Source: Monarcha castaneiventris obscurior (Eukaryota; Chordata; Aves; Passeriformes; Monarchidae). From it: a DNA stretch of 64,000 bases. The stretch's first letter is position 1. Every line of letters begins with the position of its first letter. Shown here in pieces: positions 1 through 11,640 of the stretch. Under the pieces are notes generated by a model. That model ran no database searches and was not told the DNA's origin. It worked only from the letters and a program-made list of their open reading frames with translations. The translations under genes were made by a program, and so were the position numbers. Location: contig JAMPIT010000174.1 in assembly GCA_026261815.1 (NCBI GenBank), forward strand, positions 9,362,001-9,426,000, read 5' to 3'.

Positions 1-3000
1 ATGAGAATGTAGTTGGTGATCCACACATTGAGTATAGAAAAACTGATATGCTTATCCAGGAGATTACATGATACAGTTGCCCATGATTATAAGGGGACTG
101 AATTCAATGGCTCAGGTCTCTTCCAGTTCTATACTTCTGAAAAAAACATACAGGTATTTTAATTAAAAAGAAAATATGCAATCTGTGACACAGTGTTGTA
201 ACTATAGTAATTTCAATGGGTGGTCACTATTTCACATCTCATTAGCAGAAAATTGTCAAATAATTTAATTTGTATGTAGAAGGGCTTCAGGTTTGGTCCT
301 TCCTATGAAAAAATCAGTGAAAAATGATAATCTTGGATATGAACATTTTAGGGTCTCTCTATTATGGATGGATGGATAAGTTCTTTGACATGCTTTGATA
401 CTGCGTGGTTTACACTTCTAAAAAATAACCTTTGTACAATGTGCTTTTATGTAAAGAATTTTGAAATCCTTGAACAGTAGAATACAGTTGTACAGATACA
501 GAATGTGTCAAATGTAGAAGTGCATGTTCACAACCCCTTTAAGGCAGACACCGAAATTCTGTTTGTAAATGTGTACAAATGATACTGATCAAGATCTATA
601 CACAAGTAGTGCCTATTGCATCAGAGGCAATAATTAATAAGTTAACAGTCATCTTATTGAGGAGAAAAAGGAATTATTTGTGAAGGACTAGTAAAGAGGA
701 CTAAAAATAGCTCATTAGTGTAAAAAAATAATGATGATGAGAGGATTAGGACTAATGGTCCTAGAAATGAACACTTTTGATTATTTCCTGGAATATCCTC
801 TCAGTTTGACACTACCACCTGGGATGCAGAATACAGTGTCTAAGCAAATAAAATTATTCACCTCTCTTGTGCATATTCAGTCTTTGCCTCTTGCTACTTT
901 AATACAAATTGCAACGCTGACTCCTCATTAACAACCATCTACACCTCTTCTCTGATAAACCCAGCACTTCTGTCATTATTACAGACTGACAAACCTTGGC
1001 CCACCCTGAAATTTACTGCATCTCTATCTGTGAAAACTGATAAATATTGGTAGCAACATTTCAGAGACAACTAGCTCTCCATGTTTTTATTATGCATTCC
1101 CATGTTTTGGGAAACACTCCTGAGCAATAAAGTAAAATAATAAGTATGAGTTTTAGCTAAAGTAAGTTTTCTACAGTGTAAAAGAAGGTTTAAAACATAA
1201 TGATTTAACTTAATTTAGTATAATTGTAAAATAAAGCTGATGCTTTATTCTAATCTTCCAGATGAAAGTAAGTGCCAGCACTATGTCAGGAGAAGTTTAC
1301 AGTGCCAGAAATTTAGAACGAATTCATCCCCCTGCTTGGGAGGAATGGATGAACCTCTTCTCTTCCACTGCTAGGAAGACACCACTGATTTTGAGAGAGT
1401 AATTCCAGATTCACACCACAGCGCCTCAGATCAGAGTATGGCTTGTAATAAAGCTTCAACGTGTTTCAGGAGTGAAGATGATGCTTCTTCTTTAAAATAA
1501 AGCACATGTTTTAGAGCTTTATTTAACCAGGTTTCATCCAGACTGAGCTTCAAGGAACTTGTGTGTCAAAGGTGACTTTCTATCAAAAACCACAGTCTTC
1601 TCTTGCTCATATATAATATTTTATCACAAAGCACCCAGGATTTTGGACCATTTCTCTCACACTGCTTCCTCTCTGCCTTTTCTCATGAGTAGGGATGCTG
1701 CATAGAGGCCACAATGACTGGGTTTCTCCATCTTCACCCTTCCACCCTCTTCTTCCTCAACAGCCTATGGTTCACCAGGATGCTGAAAACCTGCAAAAGA
1801 CTTTTTGCCCCTCCCCAAACTGCAGTGGTGGAGAGGAGTGCTGTACAACACACCAGATGCTGGGTCCTTCTAGAGGGAGGAAATTGTGATAGTGGGACAT
1901 GGATATTTTAGAGCAAGAGGGGAATGGCATGAGCATCAGGAGTAAGGAGAAGAGCCTGGGGTGAAAGTGAAGGCCCCGCTGCCCTGAAAACCTTTCCACC
2001 TGGGGAAGGAAACTTTGTCACTGGTTTAACTCTCCTTGGACACAATCCAGCTCACAATTATTTTTCTTTTCAAGGACGTTTTTCTCCTCACTCCTCAGCT
2101 TCCATAAGGCAAACCCATCCATTTCTTTTAGAAAGCATGGTGTGTCAGTTTTCTGGCATTTGAGTTAAACAGTAACCATAAAGAAGGCTTGTGAGAGACA
2201 ATAACTGTTCTTGATGTCAAGTCTTTCCACAGTGGGGAACTGCTTTTAAATAACTTCTTTGAAGAATAAAATAGAATAGTTTTGTGGTAATTGTTTTATT
2301 TCCATGGAGAAGTGGAGGAAAAGCTATTTCTTTACCATGCTTATATTCTTTACCATGACAGCTTGAGGATGTGCATAAGTATTCCTGTTTCTCCCTTCAT
2401 TCATTTTAATTTTTCTTTCCCATTTATCTTAATTTTGGTTTTGGTTTTGCCATCTCTGTTTCTCTATGAATTGTTGGACTTCTTTTCTTTTTGCAGCTTT
2501 ATTCCAAGCCCTTTGCTCTCAGCTCCTCTCCATGCCCTGTCTTCCTCTGTGGCACTCACTCAGCTTGTTAAACACTCTCCCTCCCATTGACTTCTTGGTG
2601 CAGAGATGGTTACAAACCCTTGATGACAATGGCCAATTGTCTCTGTCAGTGTAAGGTGTTCACTCCCAGACTCAAGGACAGCCATTTTCAGAGAGAGAGT
2701 CAGTAATTTTAAGGGCAAACAGAGTCTGTCTCTTACAGACAACTGCACCCAAAGACAAAAATGCATTTGTTCATCAACATCTATCTATTTCAATCCAATC
2801 TCCCCTCACACCTTTGGGGAATGGTGGGAGAACCTTAAAAAGGATAAACAAATAGGCAAACCAAATTCATATGCAAAGTGGTAAGATGAACTGGCATTTC
2901 AAATGCATGCCTGCAAAAAAAAAAAGAGGGAAAATATTCCTGTAACAGAGAAGAGGTGATTTGATGGAGAATACTATGATCCCAGAAGAGGAGGCACATT

Positions 3001-5383
3001 CTACGTCAAACACTTTAATAGATGTTTTTGCTAGTAATTTCCTGGAAAAGAGTTTATTCTGATTCCTTTTATTTTCTTTTTTTTCCCTTTTTGGATTACT
3101 GTACTTTGCCTTTGCCAGGATGACTCATATGCACAAAAATGTCTTTATCACAAATGAAACACATTTTCAGATTTACATGCTGACTTAGCCAAAACTCAAA
3201 GCTTTTGACTTTTAAAGTTTTAAAGTATTTCTAATGATGGCAGGAAGGTCTGATGTGCTTGAAGATATGAGGCTCATCACCAAGGAAGCAGTAAGCTCAG
3301 GTGAGGGCATAACAAACCAATTTTCTTCCATGAGTGGGTCACCCTGTACTGACGTGTAAAGGTCTGGTTACGTACACACCACTGAGCGTGTATCCATGGG
3401 ACCAATGTTGGAAATTGCATTGTGTGGCCACATAACTATCAATTTGTGCTTTAGAACAAGAATGTCATATCACTTGGAAAATATCATAGTATCTTGGCAA
3501 GTAATATTAGAAACTGGGAGGCATAAAAGGAAAATATTACCCCACATGGCCTGGTGCTCCTACTCTTTCCCTGTGTGAAAAGCAGGATGCTGGGCCAAAT
3601 ACCCTGCTGTTACTCCAGCTGGGGAAGCAAGTTCCATATCAAACATTTAAGCTATTTTGCCAGTAATTTTTGTATTTGCTTCTGAGGTGGAATCTGGACT
3701 GTCTGATCACATATTCTTATTACAGTGGATAATTCACATATACTAAGCTTTATACATAGAAGTGATTGACAAACAGAGTACAATAAAAAATAATGCTTGG
3801 TAGGAGGTAAGAGTGTGTCCTCTACTTCAAGAGTTACCGTGCCTGAGTTGGTGGGTCTGGTGCACCAACGTTTCTAGCAATTATCACAGACTCATTCACT
3901 TGATGTGGTGAAAAACCTCAAACTGATAACTTCAGTGCTTCTTAAAAGCCATGGTCCTTCCCCTGAGAGACTGTGGGGGTATGTGAGACTTTCCTATTAA
4001 AATGAAAGTGGGAAGAAGAAATGAACAGCACAAGAAAATATTCAAGAACTGGTCACAGGGTAGGGTGCCTCTGCCAAGGACAGTCTGCACATTATCTCCA
4101 GGAGGCACAGAGCAACAAAAACTTTCTCCTTGTTCTTAGGGCAGCTATAGGCTACACATCTTTTTCCATGGACTGCTGTGGCTATCGCCAAGAGATGTGG
4201 CAAAGGAAGCACACTAGTATCAAGCACTGTAATGCTAAACTAGCAGATAATACCAAAGCATCTACATTTTCTTGTGCTCACTCTCCTTTTATTTCTTTCC
4301 TGCTTGTTATCACAACTATGCCATGGAAAGTTTTCTTTGAAACATTCTTCTAAACACAATAGACAGCATACATTATTTATCCTAATGGAATAGTGTGCAA
4401 GGCACCCACCATATCTCACTTCCTCTGAATAACTTCAGGAGAGAACAGAGAAAGATAAAAACAGGCTACATTTTTTAGACAGAAAATGATGAAACCTCAC
4501 AGAAGGCAATTCTCATGTGTACGAGGTTGCAAAAGTAGGCGCAGCACGAGTTAGAAAACCCAACTTTATTTTCTCCTGTGCTACTGAGTCTGGGAGGGAG
4601 CTGGGTCTGACCCACATACAAGTCCAAGAGCAATGCGTAATTCAGACAACTTGCTGGGAAGGGCCCTGAGATCCTGACTATCTCTACAAAGATGACTGAA
4701 ATTTACTTCTGTGTAAAAATGGTTGTGTACTTTCTCTGTCTCAGCCTCCCAGTTTATGTAAAAGTTTCACACTTAGGAAGGAGTGAACCCTTATGAATTT
4801 TTTGGTAAAATGAATTAGACAAAGGTAAACTACTACTTGTAGGGGAGCTGTCAACACTGGGAATCTGACTTCTTTACATATCAGCAATAAGGCATTTTTA
4901 TACAGGTTCCACGATTTAAGGGGCAGAGAGCATTTACTAGAGTAAATGAACAGTACTGTAAATGAAGACTACCATTATTCTGTTGGTATGAAAGCAGCAA
5001 CAAACACATGCTTCCTCAGTTTAGTTTTGAATTCTGAGCAGAGCTCGCATTTCACACAGTAATAGTCAGTAACTTCCATGGACAGGGAACATAATTACAG
5101 TGTCCTAGCTCCAAATGGCTGAAGGTTGTAAAGGATAATATATAGCATCTGCTGAATCTGCAGAAGGAAAAAACTAACACAATAAAGAGCTCCCTACTGG
5201 CACACTCCTCCTTTTTCAGAAGGACTTTCCAATAGACACACAGGCAGGTGTTTTTTGATGGTTATATCTCTGCAGTTGGTTTGACAACAGCATTTGATGG
5301 CTGTGATGACAGAATGGGAACAGACTATCCCCTCAGTTATTCCAGGTTTTAAAATCCAGTCATGCAAAAGCTAGGAAAGTTAG
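1..5383. other. Unique A/T-rich noncoding stretch
   Basis: I see no gene, recognisable transposon or tandem array here. The short open frames are scattered over both strands and share no family motif. A minus-strand AATAAA (plus-strand TTTATT at 4,565-4,570) next to a CG-containing stretch at 4,528-4,552 hints at a decayed LTR end but has no matching TATA box. Likely intronic or intergenic. Confidence 0.6.
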
Positions 5384-5641
5384 GAGTTACCCTTTTGTGC
5401 AGCAAATTTCTCCCAGTGCTGTCTGAGGGATAGATACCACTCATCCCGTAAGGATTTCTGGAGTGCAAAGATACTCACATTTCCACAAACTGTTCACTTG
5501 TGTTTCCCAGAAATTCTTTCTATTACATCTTCTGAACAAGAAACACCAAAACTGCAGTCTCCTTCTGTGAGTCAGGAGCTGCAGAGCTCTGAAGACAGAG
5601 GCACACAGGCTTCCAATCACCCCAGTCAAAGAAGACGGTGA
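5384..5641 (+). other. Open frame behind an acceptor-like site; possible terminal exon, unproven
   Basis: A stop-free frame of 85 codons runs from just after a TAG at 5,381-5,383 to a TGA at 5,639-5,641, with no ATG. Within it, 5,491-5,510 reads as a good splice acceptor (pyrimidine-rich, ending TTTCCCAG). From 5,513 the frame gives 42 residues rich in Ser, Gln, Glu and Pro, ending in three arginines. That is a composition typical of a disordered C-terminal tail. No domain or family is recognised. It could be the last coding exon of a plus-strand gene, a pseudoexon, or chance; the minus strand is also open over 5,441-5,629, which argues for chance. Confidence 0.15.
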
Positions 5642-6002
5642 ACAATTATAATCTGATCAAACTCCTTCATTCAGCCATCTGCAATTCTCCCCAGATGTTC
5701 TAGATTTATGGAATATTCCAGTGGCTGGTGTCATAATCAGCCTTTGCTTTTAGATGTTCTTGATCCCAACCATGTGATAGGTAACCTTAATTAGTGACAA
5801 AGGCAGTGTTCCTCACACCTCTTTGAGTCAGTGCACTGTTAAAATACAAAATACTGGATTGTATCTGACTGCATAGCATTACAGGGTGATGCCAAGTTAC
5901 CTTTCAGAATTTCTTCCAAGAAGCTGACTCTGAAGGTAAAAAATCCTTTAACAAAAGGGAACTCTGCCCTGAAGGTCCTGTCCCTGCAAAGGCTGTGCTC
6001 AC
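5642..6002. other. Noncoding stretch between two open frames
   Basis: Unique A/T-rich sequence between the plus-strand frame ending at 5,641 and the minus-strand frame beginning at 6,101. Minus-strand reading continues without a stop from 6,002 to 5,907, past a donor-like GTGAGC. No repeat is recognised. Confidence 0.5.
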
Positions 6003-6101
6003 CAATGTTTCATTACAAATATTATCACCTCCTGGTCTCATCATGGCTTCTACAGTCACAGAGATGAGTACAATCACTCCAATAACTTTGGCCAATGTCA
6101 T
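6003..6101 (-). other. Signal-peptide-like open frame ending at a splice-donor-like site; unproven
   Basis: On the minus strand an ATG at 6,101 opens 33 codons that end in phase 0 exactly at a GTGAGC donor-like hexamer (plus-strand 5,997-6,002). The first 19 residues look like a cleavable signal peptide: a Lys near the N-terminus, a hydrophobic core of Val/Ile/Gly, then V-E-A. The remainder contains one Cys and one N-glycosylation sequon (Asn-Glu-Thr). This architecture suits a first coding exon of a secreted or membrane protein. No family is recognised, no downstream exon could be paired with it, and hydrophobic frames arise easily in T-rich DNA, so it remains a hypothesis. Confidence 0.15.
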
Positions 6102-6193
6102 GAGCAATCCTGAACATTTAAGCCAGGGCCTTGGTAAAGGAGACAGATGAAGAGCAGGAACAGCACAGGAGTGCCAAGGGTCTGTACTCCCAT
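6101..6193 (-). other. Second short signal-peptide-like frame, overlapping the previous one in another frame
   Basis: An ATG at 6,193 (minus strand) starts 31 codons that end at a TGA (6,100-6,098). The frame has a Leu/Phe-rich hydrophobic core at residues 9-20, then a Gly-Pro-Gly turn. It overlaps the ATG of the neighbouring frame by the shared bases ATGA, like a decayed coding start with a frame break, or like coincidence. No donor site lies within it. Confidence 0.1.
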
Positions 6194-6902
6194 CAGAGCA
6201 GGTTTCTCAGTAGGTGACCAAGTCTGAATTTACACAATCCATATCCAATTAGTCTGCTTGGATCAATCCAGACTCTAAGAGTTCCTAAATCTTTACAGAC
6301 TTCCAAAAATCTTTAATTTCTGTTATCTAGGACAGACTTTTATAGTTTACATCATCTCTGTCATCAGAAAAGCACTCTAGTGGCAATAATTCTTCACACT
6401 GTACTTCACTGCAATTTATTTATTTGACTGGAAAGGAAAAGATAACTGAGAAAGAGAGCTTTTATTGTGATGTGCTCTCTATTGCAATGCTCCCCACATC
6501 CATGCCCATTTGTATTCCATTACCTCTGGGTTATGAGCAATTCTGTCAATGGGGATTGTCATGGCTGTAAAGACTTAACTCCTAATACTTTCAGATTAAA
6601 GAATTTTTCTCAGGCACTTTTTTTTGTTGTTCATATTTTCATAAGGGATAACAGTTAGGGGGTTTAGAGGTTCAGTGATCACCCATTGTCAATCCTATTT
6701 GCTTGTTTCCTTTGCCAGGAAGGTGATAAAATGTATTTAACCTGAGCCCTTCTGCAAGATCAGATTTTCTCTACTAAATGTTCTCTTGTCTCATCTCTAG
6801 AGTTAAACTTGGCACCAATTTCAGCAGAGGCAGAACTGAGCCGTAAATCCCCCTCTCCTTTAGTATCATCCGTATGATCATACAGGTATTCAGGATACAG
6901 AT

Positions 6903-7280
6903 TCAGATTATAAAATTGTCCCAAGAAAGCCACCAGCTTTCATTGCTTCCTTCAGCAGTTTGAACCATGGGAATATTGGCTAAATTCTTTATGGTATATT
7001 TGGCTGATGTTGGGATGAAAAATAATTTCCTTTTTGCCATAGGAAGACTGAAGAGATTGAGAGTATTGTGTTCTGTAGGCATCTGGATATGCACCTCTGT
7101 ATAACCTAGTTCCTCAGCACCAAATTCTGACTTCACCTGGACTAAAGAAAGGCCTGGTAGCAGAAATTGCTTCTCACTGTCCCAGAAGATGAAGTTGCGG
7201 CAGAAGGGAAAAGTCACAGGGGCAGAAAGGGTAAGGTTAAATCGAAGAAGGTTTACATAAATAAAGAAGTTTGTGGAGGG
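6903..7280 (-). other. 125-codon stop-free minus-strand frame, protein-like composition, unidentified
   Basis: The frame runs from after a TGA at 7,281-7,283 to a TGA at 6,903-6,905. It lacks a good initiating ATG at its start. The predicted residues are mixed and non-repetitive (several Trp, Phe, acidic and basic residues), unlike the low-complexity translations elsewhere in the window. Inside it, a CAG/GTGAAG donor-like site falls at about 7,137/7,136, so an exon could stop there. I recognise no domain. It lies on the same strand as, and downstream of, the CpG-island start inferred at 11.5 kb. A 125-codon frame is not exceptional in 64 kb, so coding status is doubtful. Confidence 0.15.
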
Positions 7281-7283
7281 TCA

Positions 7284-8740
7284 TAAAAAAAGTTTGAGAG
7301 GAGAAATACAAAGAAATTAGAAGGGTGACAGGGAAAAGATTGTAATGTCAGGTTAGAAGCATCTTGCGTGTTTCCAGGTGAGAGTGTTTTTTTTCGCTTA
7401 GTTGAAAAAAGTCAACCTAACCTTCCATGCTCAGAGAAAGAACAAACCCAGCCAGCTTTCAGCTTACAGTTTTCAGCTAACCCTACTACTGATGTTTCAT
7501 TTCCTACAAAATAGTGGGCAGTCACTAAAACATGGGTATGCTTTGTACACAAACACCAAAGGTCATCAAAAGAACCATTCTCCTCTTTATCCCACAGCAT
7601 CATATAGTCATGAAACAGTTGCAACAGTGATCAGAGAGATCTGTCTGAAATTTTTTATCTGGTGCTAGAAACAGAGACACATGGGTCTGGGGTATGCTAT
7701 ATACATGAGGAAGCAATGACAGAGGAATAGCTGAGATGTTCTTATGGAAAAAAAAAAAAAAAGTATATTATGTTGACCATACTCTATTCTTGGCCCTGTG
7801 GGCTACACTCAGCTCTGTTTTAGTGACATCATTTACAACAAACTTGATTTAAACTGGTTGCATTAAGGCAGCCGGGAATACTATATGGCCTTTAATGTTC
7901 TTAAGTTTATTTTGCAGTGAGAGCATGATGGTTTCTGTATAGGCATTTGCTGCTGAAATGGGAAATAGGTGGGCTGTTTGATGAGTCTGTCAGCTGGCAA
8001 TCGCTACTTGGACTGCTTCAATGTAAATATAATTTTCTCAGGCTTCAATACTCTGGGTCTGAGTCTTTTTCCTGTTAGTATATACTAATCTATCTAATTC
8101 TTGTTATTATTTATTTTCATCACAACCAGAAGACAAGCCTGACCTTTATGTTTATCCACAGGATGTATTTACACAGCTTGCAGAAAGTGATGGTGAGAAA
8201 TTTTCCCAGTGCCACCATTTTACTTCTATCAATGTTTCCCCTCCCACTCTACAGAAGTCCAATGTGTCAGTGCTGCACCATGAGAAAATGTGCATTCCCA
8301 AGCAAAGTCCCTGGGCAGTTTTCATTTTGTAATGACAATAAAAGTCAGAAGCCAGAAGTTTAATTTCTTAAATCAGATTTTCACTGTTAAATCCCACATT
8401 AAATGATGTTATAGTTAATAATCACATAATCAATAGACAATGCTCCTAGTTGGATGTGCATGTTTCTTTTGGGTTACATTTGCTCATTTAATTTCTTCTA
8501 GAAACTTTTCTGTCTGTAGTGATCTTCAATCCAGTTTTTCTTAATGTGTAAAGTTCTGAAATCTAATTTGTTCCTGTTTAGTATTAGACTCTCATTTTAT
8601 TCTGATTAAGTACATATACGCCTGAAAATCAGCCTGGTTTGGTTTACCTTCTAAAACTGCTGCTGCATTCCTGCGCTTTATACCTATGGTCAGTGTGAAT
8701 TAGGCATCTGGAATCTTTCTGTCACTCAAAGTTTTTAACT
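7284..8740. other. Unique noncoding stretch
   Basis: A/T-rich sequence with a short poly-A run at 7,747-7,762. No gene, repeat family or regulatory block is recognised. Confidence 0.6.
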
Positions 8741-9073
8741 CTATTTATTTGAACATCTTTTATTGACATTTCTGATTGTCTGATGGTTTGCAAGATGTTT
8801 GTTTTCTTTTTCACAATCCCACTGTGCAATTGTGTCACTTTCCATGAAGCAAGTGTTTACTACTGTCAAATTATCTACCTGTACAGGAGCAAGGGGATCT
8901 GCATGCAGTGTTAAAGTTCCTTTTATGTTCCTTTCCAGCAGTAGTGGAATTTTATACCATAACTGCGAGCACTTAGGTCTATGATAATTAATCTCAAAAG
9001 ACTGAAACAAGTCTGGCAAGTAACATTTGGGGGTTTTATAAGTACTGCACACAACGTGCTTCCTAAGCGGCAA
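8741..9073 (-). other. 110-codon minus-strand frame without ATG start, unidentified
   Basis: A minus-strand frame starting from a TTG codon at 9,073 and ending at 8,741. Its translation has several Cys, Trp and Asn residues and mixed composition but no motif I recognise. It sits between the inferred CpG-island promoter at 11.5 kb and the frames at 6-7.3 kb, all on the minus strand. No convincing acceptor or donor pair frames it. Chance is the default explanation. Confidence 0.1.
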
Positions 9074-10857
9074 CTAACAGTAGGCACTATTAAGCAGTCA
9101 CAAAAAACACTGGCCACATTTTCTGGAGAAGATCCATACCACTGACAACTTCTCACAGCTACCCTTCCGCCTCCTACTTGCCCTGTGTTTGTGTTATGGA
9201 GCCACCTTATCTCAGGGAACATTTAAAGAAGCAGTTTCCACTGGAGTGAAATTCCCAGTCGGCCCAAGAATCCCCTGGCACAGATCCCTCTGGCAAAACA
9301 CAGTTCCCTTCCTCCCTCCCCTGCAACCACCCCACACACAGACAGACAGAGGCATCTCCCACCTCTGGGCTGCAGCTGCTGCTCAGGAACGCTGGAGCAG
9401 AGCTGCGGAGTCAGACTGAGTGGCCATTCCATGCGCGGCTCTTTCCACCCAGCAGACTTGTAGTACAATTAAAAGGAGTGCCTCCCCTCCTCCTCCTCCC
9501 CCTACCTCTTGTAGTATCTGAATGTGAACTTCTTCCTTGGATAAACAAACAGTTGTACCCATATGTATACTTCTGGCCTTTAAGGAGTTTATTCTGGTGC
9601 CTTTTCTTAGGATTTTCAGTTTTACCTGTCAGTTGCACTCACCACTGGCTGGCATTACTTTTTCACCTGTATCATGGGTGGCACATTGTCTAAGACACAT
9701 GTTTTTCAACCCACTTACCTAATTCCAGCAGAACTGGCAGAAGCTGCTTTATTAGCAGTATTTATACAACACATTTGCAATACACACTTTTTAAAATTAT
9801 TTCTCTTTTGTAAGCAGTAGTATTGGCATGAGGTTCTGATTTCAGGTAAAATAACCACTACCCACTATAGCCCCTCAGCCAGTCAAATAGTCAAAAAAAG
9901 CCAAGCAAAGCAAGTCAGTCAGACATTATCAGAGAGAATGGTGATTATAACAAACAACAATACAAGGGGAAAATGCATGGCTATTCAGAAACTGTCTTTT
10001 GGGGACTGAAGAAGAGATCTGGAGCCATTTTTCACTAGGTTCATGTGAAAATGTCAGCACACAGATGCTACTGTACTCTCAGATTGTATCTTAATTTGGC
10101 CAAAGGGGACCCAGGCAGTCACCCCTCACAGACATTTTTAAAGGCCCATTACAAATCTGATTTATTGGTTGCTAAGAATCGCCCTGCTATAGTCTGCAGA
10201 TTTTGCATGACATGGAGCTGAAATCCAGTTACAGATAAATGTCTGCTTCTCTGTATGATCTAAATCCATCTGAATTCAGTATTTCTTGGGCATCGGTCAA
10301 GCCTCCCCCGGTTTGCCCACCTCCTCTCCTCCTAATACCTTAAGGCAGTTTACTTCAGAATGAAGCAGAGCATTAACCTGTATAAAATTGCCAATTTGTA
10401 TATAACTCTCTTGCTGCCATGGGAAAAGAAAAAAGATAATAAAAGGAAATGCCTTTTGTTCTAAAGAGGCAGAGAAAAAATTTCAGGAACAAAAGAAATG
10501 CATCTGCCCAGCAAGAGAAATGAGAAATTGCTGGGATAGGTTTTAGATGTTTAGGCATGCTGCTGTTAACAACAACCATTCAAATAAAAATGCTAATTTG
10601 CTCCTGTTCTTCGATATTTAAAAAAGATCTGCTGGTTTTTTCCTCAAAAAAAAAAAATCCCTTGCCTTCTGTGAAAAGCCAAAGATCATACGAGTGAAAT
10701 GTATTTGGAATTGCTGAAGAAACACCATTCAAACTTGCTCTACTCGAACTGCCCATTGTTACAATTCAGACAATGTACAACAACAAGCACAGCTCAACTT
10801 CAAACCATGCCCGCATCACAAGGAATTCAAAGTCAACAGCTCTTCCTATTTCCATAA
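9074..10857. other. Noncoding stretch with a pyrimidine-rich block
   Basis: 9,290-9,530 is relatively GC-rich and strongly C/T-biased (runs of CCTCC and CCCC), with an AATTAAAAGG box at 9,468-9,477. It has few CpGs, so it does not resemble the nearby CpG island. The rest is A/T-rich unique DNA. If the minus-strand gene starting at 11.5 kb is real, this is the start of its first intron. Confidence 0.5.
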
Positions 10858-10866
10858 ACTCACCTC
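10858..10866 (-). other. Near-consensus splice donor (minus strand)
   Basis: Read on the minus strand, the sequence is GGAG followed by GTGAGT, with the exon/intron boundary at 10,864/10,863. It lies about 0.6 kb downstream (minus direction) of the CpG island, the usual distance range for the end of a first exon. A short ATG-initiated frame of five codons (from 10,878) runs directly into the donor, so translation could begin here or in a later exon. Confidence 0.3.
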
Positions 10867-11111
10867 CAAAGCCTTCATTTGCAGCTTCTCTGGCAAAAAT
10901 CTATTCGCATCGGAACGGTCATCTGACAATTTGCTACAGAAGCAGGCAGCTCATCTTAAAGCCTTGTGTTTTGTGAAGGAACTATTCTAAACAAAGACAA
11001 CATCAAAAGCTACACAAGGATCGCTCACAGCAAGTCCAACTCAGCCCAAGTTTGGGTTCAACATCTGTCTGAACACATTAGTGCCTCCCATTTTGGTTTT
11101 GTTTTGTGGGA

Positions 11112-11363
11112 TTAAACCCCATCTAATCTCTTTAAGTGACCCCAACTCAGGTTCCAGCTATACTGCTTCACAAATCCAGAGAGAAAGAGAATGAAAAAAA
11201 AGGCAAGAAAGAGAAGGCAGCGCCTATCCCACCTTTCCATGGCTCTCAGCCCGTCTGTCTTCGCATGATCTGCAAACCACCTGTACTGGATCCAGCCCAT
11301 CCTGGGGACAGAAATTATCTTCCCGGTAGATGTAGTCTCAGCTGTGCTTTGATTTTTCGGCAC
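11112..11363 (-). other. Membrane-anchor-like frame inside the proposed first exon; unproven
   Basis: On the minus strand this 83-codon frame contains an internal ATG-initiated stretch with a Leu/Phe/Ile hydrophobic segment of about 17 residues, then a short polar tail and TAA. Its form resembles a signal anchor or uncleaved signal peptide. It lies between the CpG island and the donor at 10,863, so in the first-exon model it would be an upstream open frame of the 5' leader or a very short protein. No family recognised. The hydrophobicity follows from T-rich sequence (poly-A/G on the plus strand at 11,180-11,215). Confidence 0.12.
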
Positions 11364-11436
11364 GAATGTCTAGAATCTTCTGCTTAAGCCAAACACAGCG
11401 ACACAAAACTGGCAGCTGAGCTCTTTTGTTTTGCCT

Positions 11437-11640
11437 CTCCGGGGCTGAGGCAGCGGCGCTCCCGGCGCTCCCGCTCCCGCTCCCTCCGCCCCCGGCAGCG
11501 CCGGAGCGCTCGGCTCCGCCGCCGGCCCCCGCAGCCACCACCTACCCCAGCCCGACCCCGCCGCCCAGATCCCTCCGTCAGGGGCAGCTTCAGGGGGCGA
11601 TCAGGTGATCTTCCGGTTAAAAACGGAGAGGATGCTCGGG
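11437..11640. promoter_or_regulatory. CpG island, probable promoter
   Basis: About twenty CG dinucleotides occur within roughly 145 bp (11,437-11,580), with further CGs to 11,660, in a window otherwise CpG-depleted. GC boxes (CCGCCC/CCGCCG) are present and no TATA box is evident, as in TATA-less vertebrate promoters. Orientation is inferred from the strong donor on the minus strand at 10,863; plus-strand donors nearby are weaker (for example CAG/GTGATC at 11,602-11,610). CpG islands mark promoters of housekeeping and developmental genes in birds; the gene itself cannot be named from this sequence. Confidence 0.6.
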
